Part shown: positions 1 to 10,916 of the stretch, piece after piece
Layout: each line of letters starts with the position of its first letter
Position numbering within the stretch: the first letter of the stretch is position 1
Origin: Coriaria nepalensis
Lineage: Eukaryota > Streptophyta > Magnoliopsida > Cucurbitales > Coriariaceae
Reading direction: 5' to 3'
NCBI GenBank assembly: GCA_027186245.1
Contig: CP114491.1
Span: 10,909,501-10,973,500 of the forward strand
Length of the DNA stretch: 64,000 bases
The notes under the pieces: model-generated
The model's database searches: none
The model's input: only the letters and a program-made list of their open reading frames with translations
Told to the model about the DNA's origin: nothing
Position numbers and translations under genes: made by a program

Positions 1-1439
1 CTGATAAGAAGTGGTCAACAAAAAAAAAGTGTCAACTCTTAACGAGGTATCCCGGATGCTAAACTAAGCATGATCAACTATCTAGAGAAGAGAAAATTTT
101 AACGAAAAATTGGATGATTTGAAACTCAGTGAATAAATATTAAATAGTTACGTTTTCGGGGACAATTTTCTTTTTAAACATGTACGACCATAAAATAAAT
201 CATTATCAAAGTCCCAATCTAGTATACCAACTTCATACTAAGAAAATTCACATAACTAAGTCAACAATATAATGTCATCAACAATGATACTCCTATCAAA
301 TCTCATCACCTATATCAACCATATCAACTACATGATAAGGCATAACGAATTCATACCAAGAGTATATACAATCTCAAATATCAATTGCACCAAAAGAGCA
401 TTCAAGAAATAAATCAATACCTCAATGCAAGTAAAACATCATAATATAACCACACAAACAATTCACATCATCAACACCCAAGTCGTCAGAGTTATATACT
501 GTCCTGCCATATACAACTATAATAATAATATTTTCATGTAACTCCGTACACGTTATATATATAACAGATCAAGGTGCACAAAGACTATTAATACTGCTGA
601 TAATTACAATTATCCTGACACCTTTCCAATGAATCAAATAATACGCACATTTATATCAATCAAATCCACATGCATAAATGCATCCATTAGCCATATGATT
701 CAGTCATAATCATTACCTTTATAACAATCATTGACTTTATTAGGAATTCATGTACATGCCATGAAACATGAATATACTTTAAAATCAATATGCAACTTAT
801 CTTACATGCTTGTCTCGCTTAGCACATGCCTTTCAAATAAATTTCATATCGAGCTTTTCATGCAGTAAATAGTAATCAAGCGATCAAGTCAAATATATTT
901 GTGTTCTAAATTTAATTAAACACACCGCAATCAACCAAATCAAATCATATGAATTCAATAAAATAGTCATCATCATGAAGATTTTAAAATACTTTTTATG
1001 TAACCATATAACATTTACTCAATATGGGATACACCAATAAATCACAAACAGAACCGACTCATGAAGATTCGAGTGAAATAGTTGTTGATGCATCTTTAAT
1101 CTCTAAAACAGGAGGAACACTAACTAGATTTCTGAAATTAAGAGGATATTCGAACTAAACTCATGAGAAAATTCAAGGAACCGTCATGCATTCAAAGATT
1201 TCAACCATAGATTTAGAAAGAAAAAAGAAGAGTAGAGAGAGGTGGCGAGAAGGAGGGTGAGAGAGTAAGAAACCATTTTTTGTTCTTTTATGGTTCTTGT
1301 CACAGGAGGAAAAGAATAAAAGGGGTATTAGTTTCAAAAATTATGGTTTGACCTCTTAAACTTTTTATTATTATTACTTGACTCATTAACTTTTTAACTC
1401 TTTTTTTTACTGTGTCCTAATAAGATGTCTCTCTTCCAT
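1..1439. other. AT-rich intergenic DNA, no gene seen
   Basis: No coding region could be supported on either strand. The stretch is AT-rich, with many CA- and ATC-rich words typical of old repeat-derived plant DNA. It runs into a decayed LINE on its right side. I see no terminal repeats or tRNA-like fold that would name it. Confidence 0.5.
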
Positions 1440-2960
1440 CGAATCAGATTCATCTAAGTTTAACCCCTCTAAGTTTTATCCCTCTATAGTTTGAGTAATC
1501 TTGTATATCTTATTTATTCTTGTAAGTTGGTACCATAATATTATGTCTCTATGATATCGACATTTTCCTAGTATCTAAAATCATATTAAAGAGTCTATTT
1601 AGCCATTGGATTCCTACTTCTCATCGACATTTCCACACCTCAATTAGTATATCATTAGGTCCAATTGTCTTCCTTGACTTCAGCCTTTTCAAGGCTTCTC
1701 TCTTCCTTAGCACAAACCTTACTTCCTTAGCACAAACCTTACGATGGAACACTAGTTTAACTCATTTATACATGTCTCATTTAGTAGTATCTCGAAATAA
1801 TCCCTCAACTTATCTAAAATAGTTTTATCATGCAGAACTCTACTATTTTTATGCTTAATACACCTAACATTACTCAAATCATTAGTTTTCTGATCTATGG
1901 TTTTCGTTATCTTAAAGATATCTTTTTCCCCCTCTTTTGCACCTAACGTATTATACAAATCATCATACACTCTTCTTAACATCCTTTATTGTTTTACTAC
2001 TAAGTTTCTTAGCATGTTTATAAAGCTCATATGACCATTGATCTCTATCTTTTTGCCAATTCTTGAACCATATTTTCTTTGCCCTAATGGCTTATTGCAC
2101 CTCATTATTTCACCACTATCTTTGCTTGTCATGTCTTCCCATTTCTTTAGCCTATCCAAGCACTTCCCTCGCTCAACTCCTAACATGGTTAGTTATATGT
2201 CCAAAAATCTTAGACCTACAAATTTTATCCTCAAGCCTGAGTTTTAATAACTTATTTATAAAAGTCTGGCATATATTTTCCTTCAAAGTCCACCACTTAA
2301 TTCTCGGCATAGTTTGACCTTTGTCTACTCTATATCTGCTCGTGAGACAAATATCTAAGATTAATAACCTATGTTGAGTTGTTAAACACTCTCATAGTAT
2401 CATCTTATAGTTCTTATACCTACCTAGATCTTGTCTCCTAATAAGAAAGTAATCAATATGACTTTTATTATGCCCACTCTTAAAGGTTACTAAATGATCT
2501 TTCCTCTTTTTATAAAAAGTATTTACTATCTCAAAATAACTAGCTGAGGTAAAGTCTAAAATAGAAACCTCCATATTGTTTAGAACTTCAAAATCTTAAC
2601 CTCCATGAATCCTCTCATATCTAACTTTATCATTACTTACATGACCATTTAAATCGCCACCTAAGAAAACATTGTCCAAAATGGGGATTCTATTAACTAA
2701 CTCTCCTAAAATGTCCCAAAACTATATTTTAGTCTCATAATCTAATCTCACTCGGAGTATATATTCACTAATAATATGCATTATCTCTAGGTTAGTTCTG
2801 AGGCTATAGTTTTGGTCATAATCTTTTCCCAAAACCTCTTAACAACAACTACTACATCCTTAATGACTTTATCTACTACTATTCTCACATCATTCCTAAT
2901 TTTATATATTTCTGAATAAAAAAATTTGGATCATTCTCTTAAATCTTTAGCCTTATTCCC
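1440..2960 (-). mobile_element. Decayed LINE (non-LTR retrotransposon) remnant, endonuclease plus start of reverse transcriptase
   Basis: Read on the minus strand, the broken frames follow the order of a plant LINE ORF2. First come pieces of the endonuclease/exonuclease/phosphatase domain (about 2960-2390), with GGDLNGHV at about 2650 and then a segment reading HLVTFKSGHNKSHIDYFL. A lysine-rich linker follows (about 2130-1985, KNWQKDRD then ELYKHAKK), then DLYN..GAKEGEKDIFKI (1752-1982). The beginning of the reverse transcriptase comes last (about 1735-1440, RKTIGPNDI, then NYRGIKL). Several frameshifts and in-frame stops interrupt it, and the RT catalytic core and the 3' tail are missing. 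It is a dead 5'/middle fragment. The match is to the family pattern I know, not to a named element. Confidence 0.8.
1702..1741. repeat. 20-bp perfect tandem duplication
   Basis: Two adjacent identical 20-bp units beginning CTTCCTTAGC, at 1702-1721 and 1722-1741. They lie inside the LINE remnant between the linker and RT segments and add to its frame disruption. Probably a replication-slippage product. Confidence 0.85.
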
Positions 2961-3298
2961 TTTTTACTTTATCTTTTGAGACAAGCTATATTTACTTTCC
3001 TTTTATACATAACATTCACCGATTTTATTGACTTATCCGTTAATATTTATATATTTCACTAGATTAATTTAATCTTCGTAATTTTAATTTTAACTACCTT
3101 CTTTGCTTGTTCTCGTCTAAAATAGTGCGAATGCTCTTGCCTATTTTATAACGCACCTTGTGAATTTGACATTACACTTGTATTAAATGATTGATTGACT
3201 GCTCAAAAACACGAATTTAACTAAATTTGAAAAACTAAGAATAAATGAACATATTTATTTAGTATAAGCATTTGTGAAATGGATACAGAAGTGGGAAA

Positions 3299-4153
3299 TT
3301 AGCGGGCTGTCCATCCAATGTGGTATGAGATTAAGACGAACAATAGAGTCTTAACCAAAACCAGCATCACAATAAAATTCTTTGGTTTCCTCAACTCCAT
3401 TACCAAGTTACCAACAAAACTGAATCTGCCGCTAGGTAGAGTTGCTGCTTCTTTTCCAGTCTTTGGGGTTAAGCTGTTACCATTGGTCTCACCACCAGCC
3501 TCACTTTGATGTTTTCCCATGTTGCTTGTTTCCACCTCTTCCTCTGCAACCATCCCATCACTCTTCTTGGTCTCTTCTCTCTTCTCATCTGCATTTGCAT
3601 TTGCATTTGCATTTGCTTTCTCATTAATTTGTTTACCATCTGTCATGTTGTTCGTACTATCTTTTGGAGCAGTTTTTTCTTGATCTTCTTGAGTTGTCTT
3701 GTTATCTTTAGCATTGTTGTTGTCTGAGATGATCGTTTCGGGCATCCGTACATAAAGCGTCTCACCCTCGTACTTTGCAGATACTCCGTTTATCTCACAA
3801 TTTGATGGAATCTGAAATTCCTTTAGGAAACCCCGCCGTTTGTTTCCCTCTCCCACCCCTTGCTCGCCTGAGATCCTTAGAGTACCTCTTGCGGTTATTT
3901 GAACCCTTAGCTGATCCTTTCTGAAACCTGTAAATTCATGAAAGCATTTTATAACGAAGGCTTTGAAATATATTCACTTTCTTTTTTTCTGAATAAATCA
4001 AATCAACAATGGATCAATTTATTTGCTAATATGTAGATCACCTTGTAGAGAAACAATGAGTGTTTGACATCCTAACTCTGGAGACCACTTTATCTGAGGC
4101 TCAAAATCTTCATAAACTCGGCCTGCACTTTGGGGTGTTTGGTTAGAAGCCAT
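3299..4153 (-). CDS. RTM2: RTM2-like small heat-shock (HSP20/alpha-crystallin) protein with C-terminal membrane anchor
   Basis: Two exons: 4153-4042, then 3927-3299 (741 nt, 246 residues). The start is the ATG at 4153, which opens MASNQTPQSAGRVYEDF. The donor is CAAG/GTGATC and the acceptor TTTACAG/G, and a glycine codon spans the junction. Residues 1 to about 100 form an HSP20-type domain (GRVYEDFEP, then KDQLRVQI and GTLRISG). A charged Lys/Glu/Thr-rich linker follows, with an Asn-Ala run made by a GCATTT microsatellite. The last 25 residues form a hydrophobic membrane helix (NFIVMLVLVKTLLFVLI) and a short tail. This layout is that of the inactive RESTRICTED TEV MOVEMENT 2 group, whose founding member limits long-distance potyvirus movement in Arabidopsis phloem. 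Whether this copy has that role cannot be read from sequence. It could be one of the general membrane-anchored HSP20-like proteins. Confidence 0.82.
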
Positions 4154-4976
4154 GAATGTGATGAATGATGTTAATATCTGATTTGAGTTGGTTGATGCAA
4201 ATGAATGCGTTTCTTTTTTGGTTTTATACACTCAGTATTTTGCAGATAACACGATTTTGCTTGCAGATCCTTAATTCCTACATAATGTGTTTGGCTTGCC
4301 CTTTAAATATTCAATTCCTTAATGTGAAGTTTTGTTTGTGCTTAGCCCACTTCTTAAATATATATACATGCTTTGGCCCCTTGCATGGGAAAAATGAAGA
4401 TTCTCTTTCTCCATATTCTTGAAAAGAGTTTAGAATATCATTTGGTTTGAGGTTTCTTGTCTTGATCGCTCCTCTTTCGGTTAAGCGGTAGTAAATTCAA
4501 AATCTTAAGCCTCCCTGTATCACCTTTTAAGTGATCGAACTCATGTTTTGCTGAATTCATTTGCGAAGAAGAAACCCATGTGGATTATTACTATTATTAG
4601 TTTGGGCGATTGCTTGCTTAGCAATTATCATAAGATACCTTGTCCAAACCGGTTTTGATCACTCACATATAATCTCCTTGTGAAAGTGAAACTAGTTTCA
4701 CTCAGTCCCATAGTACTAATGCTTAGCCAAAACGAGTGTTGCTTCACTCACAGACACTAGTTCATTTCTCTTCTTCCCCGGCCCACATTATCCATTCAAT
4801 CAACCTAACTTACCACCTTGTTGCCCAATTCAGAGCCTCTAATTTATACATTTCACTAATTAGTAGCAGCAGCAGCAGACTGTAGTGTACCAAATATCAT
4901 GCTTGCATTCATACATATATGCCGATTGATTGATGCACACGCTTTTCCTGAGTCATTGAACTCTCTCCGAAAAGCC
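4154..4976. promoter_or_regulatory. Shared upstream region of the divergent RTM2-like and PTC52-like loci
   Basis: This 0.8-kb gap separates two genes that face away from each other, so both promoters should lie here. On the minus strand a TATATATATTTAAG stretch at about 4354-4368 is a possible TATA box for the RTM2-like gene, although it is some 200 bp from the start codon. An AGC trinucleotide run occurs at about 4866-4878 on the plus side. No other coding segment is seen. Confidence 0.35.
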
Positions 4977-7130
4977 ATGGAAGCTGGAACACTTTCTTCT
5001 GCTCTATCAATTCACGCCCCTACTACTACTTCCCTTCATAAAAGGGGTCAAATAAGCCACCTCAGAAATTCCAACATCCTCAGCTTTCCTTTGAACCCAA
5101 TACAAAGCAGATCAAATATTCCTAATTTCTCATCACTCCAGAGAAACATAGTTTCACCCATATCTTCATCATCGTCGTCAACTACTGTTTCAACAGATCT
5201 AGTAGTAGAGAGCCCAACAGAGGTTGAGGTCAGTGAGGATTATGAACATGTAGAAGAAGGAAGGTTTGATTGGTATGCACAGCGGTACCCAATTATGCCG
5301 GTGTGTGATCTAGACAAAAGGGTCCCACATGCAAAAAGAGTGATGGGTCTTGATGTGGTGGTGTGGTGGGATCGGAATGAGAATGCATGGCACGTGTTTG
5401 ATGATATGTGCCCCCATAGACTCGCACCTTTGTCTGAAGGGAGGATTGATCAGTGGGGCAGATTGCAGTGTGTCTATCATGGTTGGTGTTTCAATGGCTC
5501 TGGTGACCGCAAATTCATCCCTCAAGTACCCCTTGATGGCCCTCCGGTAATCAATACATTCACTCTTTTATAATCAATGTTTGTTCATTTACACCTTAAG
5601 CTCAATACATCACAACCTGCCCGTACTCTATGAATTATAGGTGTGTATTACTGATTAGACTTGCAGATTTATATAGCTTTCCTTTGCTCTGTGGCCAGTC
5701 CGGTCTGGTCGTGTTTTGTATATTTATAATGCAGGTCCACACATCAAAGAAGGCTTGCGTCTCTGTTTATCCGAGTACTTTGCAGAATGACATGGTGTGG
5801 TTTTGGCCCAATACGGATCCTCAATATAGAGATATTCTTTCCAAGAAACAACCTCCCTATATTCCAGAATTGGATGATCCATCCTATACCAGGCTAATGG
5901 GTAATAGAGATATCTCATTTGGGTAAGTAGAGAATAAATGCAACCAGGATATTTGGATATGAAAATCATGCTGACTTATACGCAAGGTAATTTCCTTTTT
6001 GCAATTTCAGGTATGAAGGGCTGATAGAAAACCTTATGGACCGGACCTTCTCATGTTCCATACGCCCATTATAAGATAATGCAAATTCCAGACTCCATAA
6101 AAAGATAAGTATTTTATGGTTACCTCACTACCTCCTTTAATTATTCATACAAGTTTCAAGAGTTGTCCCCTTTAGGATTCATTCTACTAACAAACACTGC
6201 AGCTCCTGAATTCACAGTTACGGCCGATAGAGAAGGCGGCAGACCTATTGATATGAAAATAACAGAATTGGACATCAACGGGTTCTTCGGAAAGCATGAA
6301 TGGGGCAGCAACAGATATATTGCTCCATGTGTACACTATGCTTTCCCTCCTGCCTTGAATGATCAAACTAATGGATCTGTGTCGTCTGGAGGAAACAATA
6401 AAGTAAGTAGTAAGCCTCCAAATAAATCAGTGTCTTGACCTGTAGTTTTCAAGATACAAAATTGTCAATATGTTGGAATCCGGTGGTCTCAGGTATCTTC
6501 AACTTCACAACGAAGAGCGCTTCTCATATTTGTTTGTATGTGAGTCCTGGTAAAAGCAGACTGATATGTTCCTTTCCAAGAAACTTTGGGAAATGGATCG
6601 ACCAGGTAGTCCCACGCTGGATGTTCAATGTGAATGACAACTTAATTTTGGATTCAGATTTATATCTTCTTCACTTGGAGGAGCACAATATCATGGAGAA
6701 GGGGCCTGAGAATTGGCAAAAGGCTTGTTTTGTGCCACCAAAAGCAGATGCTTCAGTGGTTGCTTACAGAAAATGGTTGAGAAAGTACTCGAATGGTCAA
6801 GTTGATTGGAGAGGAAAATTTGGAGGGGTGGATCTGCCTCCTACTCCTCCAAGGGAGCAGCTCTTGGACAGGTACCGAATACATGTTGTGAACTGCAGGA
6901 GTTGCAATGCTGCTCACAAAGCGCTCAATGCACTCGAGGTTGTGCTGCAGGTTGTGTCAATTGGTTTGATCGGTATGGTTGCTGCAACGAATCAGAGGGC
7001 TTCAATCTCAGGCGCATGGAGGATTGGATTGATAGCTATAGCAATAGTCTGCTTTGGCGCTTCAAAGTGGTTGTCCCAGTTCATCTACAAGACCTTTCAT
7101 TTCCATGATTACTATCATGCCTTGCAGTGA
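4977..7130 (+). pseudogene. PTC52: Rieske-type oxygenase of the PTC52/PAO family, with frame-breaking indels
   Basis: Exons: 4977-5546, 5735-5922, 6011 to about 6108, 6204-6402, 6493-7130. The N-terminus is Ser/Thr-rich and fits a chloroplast transit peptide. The Rieske [2Fe-2S] motif is intact: C145-x-H147, then C165-x2-H168. Next come the mononuclear-iron region (NLMD, then VPYAHY), a DREGGRP block, a CxxC near the C-terminus (VNCRSCN) and C-terminal hydrophobic segments ending in FIYKTF. These are the marks of the protochlorophyllide-dependent translocon component 52 / pheophorbide a oxygenase family of plastid inner-envelope proteins. Two lesions break the frame: about 4 extra bases after NLMD (about 6038-6050) and about 4 missing bases after the LLIFVC segment (about 6535-6543). 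The only donor of exon 3 also directly follows an in-frame TAA. It is either a recent pseudogene or carries assembly errors. An alternative ATG lies at 4899, but the transit peptide fits the start at 4977. Confidence 0.75.
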
Positions 7131-7699
7131 AGTGAAGGCTTTCCAATATATGTACGAAGTCCATTGTGCTGGTGTTCATGTTGTCGAATTGGGTATAATT
7201 ACCTTATATACATATATATCTTTTCTTGTGGTAACAATGAGCAATGAAATTCAAATTCTAGAATGCATGTATACAAATTATTACAAGAGTAAAGTTTAGT
7301 GGAGTGGCCAATATACAAGTCAAGTCGGTCAAACATGAGGTGTGCATCACAGCTTGCTAAGAAACGGACAAGATCTAGAAATCAAAAAGTGAAGTAGCCG
7401 TTGCCCGACACTAGGATTCATGTGACCCATATTATTATATTATTGAATAATTCTGCTTTTTTTCAAATGGGCAGATTTGGGCCTTCTGGCAAAATATGAC
7501 CGTTACTCCCTCCCCCACCCACCCTCTCTTTATATAATCTTCATCCACGCACCCTTCTTTTCACAAAATTAAGTAAGCCCAGATCTGTTCCTCCTCCCCT
7601 CTCTCTCTGCTTCCCTCATCTCCAGATCAAAACCTGCCATTTCTGTCTGCAAGAGATCAATCCCACATATCAAATTCCTCCGCTCCACTTGTAGGGTTA
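7131..7699. other. Intergenic gap holding the promoter and leader of the next gene
   Basis: The left half is the presumed 3' untranslated region of the Rieske locus. The right half, from about 7500, has a C/T-rich tract, a TATA box at 7531-7537 and a pyrimidine-rich leader leading into the ATG at 7700. No other gene is seen. Confidence 0.5.
7531..7537 (+). promoter_or_regulatory. Probable TATA box of the four-helix membrane protein gene
   Basis: TATATAA lies 163 bp before the ATG at 7700. A CT-rich tract that could hold the transcription start and 5' leader follows it. Placement and sequence fit a plant TATA promoter. The transcription start was not determined. Confidence 0.55.
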
Positions 7700-8269
7700 A
7701 TGGCGAACACAGTGAGACTGGGGGGATCCTCCTCAGGGACACAATCGCATTACCACACGCACAAGATGTTCCTCTTCGGGAACTACATCCTTCTAGGAGC
7801 AGCTTCCAGTTGCATATTCCTGACCCTCTCGCTCCGCCTCCTCCCCTCCCTCTGTGGCTTCTTCCTCATACTCCTCCACGTCCTCACCATCTCCGGCGCT
7901 GTCTCTGGATGCGCCGCTGTCTCCTCCGGCACCAGCCGCTGGTTCGGGGTCCACATGGTCCTCACCGTGCTTACGGCTATATTTCAAGGGTCGGTGTCGG
8001 TGCTCATATTCACGAGCACGTCTAACTTTCTGGGGGAACTGAAGTCGTATGTAAGGGAAGAGGATGGTGCTGTTATCTTGAAGCTTGCTGGCGGTTTGAG
8101 CGTGTTGATCTTCTTCCTGGAGTGGGTGGTCCTCACGCTTGCCTTCTTCTTGAGGTACTATGCTTTTGTGGAAGGGGGCGACCAGACCAATGGCGGGGTA
8201 AGCATGAGGAGCAGCAAGGTGGCGCAGGAGGAGAATTTGAAGGACTGGCCATGGCCTTTTCAAGTGTGA
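7700..8269 (+). CDS. Plant membrane protein with about four transmembrane helices, function unknown
   Basis: A single-exon frame of 189 residues with a GC-rich coding sequence that contrasts with the AT-rich flanks. It opens MANTVRLGGSSSG, followed by a His-rich stretch (SHYHTHK). Four hydrophobic segments follow, at about residues 24-46, 48-72, 80-104 and 130-153. Between helices 3 and 4 is a charged loop (SYVREEDGAVILKLAGG) and the tail ends in KDWPWPFQV. I recognise this as a conserved plant-only integral membrane protein but know of no assigned activity. A TATA box 163 bp upstream and a pyrimidine-rich leader support expression. The frame on the opposite strand (7793-8263) is a shadow without a promoter or family resemblance. 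Confidence 0.85.
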   Translation: MANTVRLGGSSSGTQSHYHTHKMFLFGNYILLGAASSCIFLTLSLRLLPSLCGFFLILLHVLTISGAVSGCAAVSSGTSRWFGVHMVLTVLTAIFQGSVSVLIFTSTSNFLGELKSYVREEDGAVILKLAGGLSVLIFFLEWVVLTLAFFLRYYAFVEGGDQTNGGVSMRSSKVAQEENLKDWPWPFQV

Positions 8270-8418
8270 GAATAGATGATGATGATGATGATGCTCTGCT
8301 TTCCTGCATCTATTGCTATTCTTAATTATGTTATTGTCGTTATTATTTCATTTATTTAAAACAGCATTGGTAATGGTCGGGGGGAGTGTTTCTATGTAAA
8401 GTTCTGTAGTGAGTGGAT

Positions 8419-8442
8419 TCATTTTGTATGCATACAAAATGA
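8419..8442. repeat. 24-bp perfect palindrome
   Basis: A self-complementary sequence centred on TATGCATA (core ATTTTGTATGCATACAAAAT, outer bases TC and GA) with no spacer. It lies about 150 bp past the stop codon of the membrane protein gene, so it may be in its 3' untranslated region or near its polyadenylation site. Confidence 0.85.
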
Positions 8443-10560
8443 CTTTTGATACAATATTTCACCAAACTTCTCTTCTTTTGGAGATTATGACACTTCACCA
8501 ACCATTTTCATCACAATTTACTGTTCACTTTGGATTAAAATGGAAAGGAAAAATTATATAGGGACCCAATTTAGAATTTGAATAAAATATGAAGAGGCAC
8601 ACAGGTTAATAAATATAATTTAAGGGAAAAGTTTTGCTACAATCTACTTTTTTGAAAAACCATCGATTTTTAATCATTTATTATTATTATTTTTTTTTTT
8701 TTAAATACAAAAAATAAAAGAATATAGAAAATTACTTTCTACCATGGTCCATCATCATCCCCTCCTAACCTTAAACCAACTGAAAACACAGACATTTCTT
8801 TAACCCAAATAAAACCACCAACATATTTGGTCAATCCTTTATCGGAAAAGAGTGATGATATTTGTACCTATACTTTGTTGGAGAAGCTTGAGTTATATGA
8901 CATACACAAGCAACCCGTCACGAGTTTGGTATGTGTTCACTTCCGACATATACGAACTTCGTTTTGTTCAGTTTTTTCTTGAGGTTGAGTTTCAAGTTTG
9001 TCTTGAGTTTGTTTTTTTGTTCGTTTGTTTTGTTCATGAACAGTCAATGACTAGTTGGACCTCCATATCATTAGTATCTCAGAACGAGCTTGAAACTTTA
9101 TAACAATGGTTCAATTTTGTCCTAAAAATTAATCCAAAATATCAATTTGAACCAAGATTTTGTTCTCGGACTAATCTGAAAAAATGTTTAATCGAGATTT
9201 CAGCCGAAAATATTAGTCTGAACTTTATTTGATTTAGAATTGAATTTTTTTTTTTATATACTTTATGGTTCGCTCATGTACTACTCGATCCAAAGAATAA
9301 CTGTTGAAGAACTCGAGGTCTGAGACCATAGATAGATATGAGCTGATACCATATTCCTCCTCATAATTCATAAGAAGCTAGCCATAAAAAAATAGACCAA
9401 TGCTAACTTGACCTTTAGTTTTTCAACTTTTGCCCTATAAGCATGTTCTTCACCCTTTTTGCTTATAGAAAGGGATTTATTAAAATATCAATAAACTCAC
9501 CGCATAAATTTTCATCATTCCCGTCGAAATAATACTTTACAATTTTTGCATTTTTCATGGCTTTGCGAGATATGGCCGGTGTCTTATGACATCTCAGTCT
9601 AATCACTAGAATAAACTCTTTCATTGAAAAATGAAGAGGATGACCATTATGTCGTATCATGCCTCATATTTCTTTATGGACTGAGATTGGTATAGTATCA
9701 AAACTTTAACTATTTGATTGAAAAATGAGAATCTCTCATTCACATTCATGACCTGGTTGAAGTATGATTTCATAAATATCTTCATTTGTCTTGAATTAAG
9801 CATAATCTTGATGTCATAAATCACCTCATGAAGTCTCGAACGATTAGTAATCGAGCACAAAAAATGAGCCTCAAACTTTAAGATTTAGGTAAGTTTCTGT
9901 GATTCTTAAAAACAAACAAACAAATTATTGATATAATATATTGAAAATGCAAATTGTTCAGAAGATTTTTTTATTGAGATAAGGATTTTGAATTGAAATT
10001 AATTACGATTCTCAATCTAAAATCATGATTTCATACTAAAATATAGGATTTCAGACTGAAATATTTTTTTATCAAAGTTCGTAATCAATTAATCATGAAC
10101 TGAGTTCATAACGATTTCAATCTGAAATCAATTATCAAATAATACTCATATATTTAGAAAATTTCAAACTCTAACTAATTTCATCAAGATCGGATAAATC
10201 TTTTTTATGTACAAATTCATACATGGATTTCTACTTATACATTAACTTTTTCGTTATTCATCGATGGTTGTTTAAATTTGATAGATATATTAGAGAGACT
10301 ATTGCATTTAAAAAAGAAAATAAAAAAACAGGTTATAAAGAATAAACTAAGAACAAAAACGACATTTACCATTGAAAATAATTTCGGTTGATGAAAAATG
10401 AAACAGAGATAAAGATAGAGATTTCTTATCGGATTGACTAATAATGAGATTTTTTAGTTCGGGTTGATGAAGAAAAGGAAAGAAGATGAAGGAAGAGAGA
10501 TCCACTGCTTTGCTTGGGGGGATAGTTAGTCTTTTCCTTTCCCATTTTTTAACTTTTGGA

Positions 10561-10605
10561 AAAAATAAAATAAAATCAAATAAAATAAAATAAAATAAAA
10601 TAAAA
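10561..10605. repeat. Pentanucleotide AAAAT microsatellite
   Basis: About nine imperfect repeats of AAAAT/TAAAA upstream of the SUB1-like gene. A simple sequence repeat likely to vary in length between individuals. Confidence 0.85.
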
Positions 10606-10916
10606 GAATAAATGCTTGAATTTATATTTTTGAAACTTGTCTATATTTCAAAATGATTATTGAATAATTAACTCTATAATTAATTGATATTTTCTTCAAA
10701 CCAAAGCAAAACAACATCATCTTTCAGTCTCAGATCTCTTCTTCAATCCCCAACTATCTTCCATTTCTCGCAGTATCGTCTTCTCGGTAATTAATTCTTC
10801 TCCTTCTTCTTCAAGCTCACTTTTCCCCTGCTTGTTTTTTCTTTGCTGAATTCACTTTTTGATCGGCTCGATTCAAGATCTGGCTCCAATCTCGGCAACT
10901 AGTAACTAAACCGAGC

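Larger units (their letters stand above)
8270..10916. other. Long AT-rich intergenic region
   Basis: No supported gene in 2.6 kb. Small minus-strand open frames at 9463-9860 resemble no family I recognise and have no clear start or splice context. A 24-bp perfect palindrome lies at 8419-8442 and an AAAAT-type microsatellite at 10561-10605. The last 230 bp (from about 10680) are the CT-rich leader and promoter region of the SUB1-like gene. Confidence 0.5.

Noticed and set aside
4478..4520. A TTCGGTTAAGCGGTAGT-like stretch resembling a tRNA D-arm
   Set aside because: No matching anticodon arm, T-arm or acceptor stem could be drawn.
7793..8263. A 156-codon open frame opposite the four-helix membrane protein gene
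   Set aside because: It mirrors a GC-rich coding exon, has low-complexity Glu/Arg/Pro content, and lacks promoter, family resemblance or splice context. The plus-strand frame has clear membrane helices and a TATA box.
9463..9860. Adjacent minus-strand open frames suspected as a retrotransposon piece
   Set aside because: I could not match any retroelement motif (no zinc knuckle, RT or integrase words), so I leave it as unclassified intergenic DNA.
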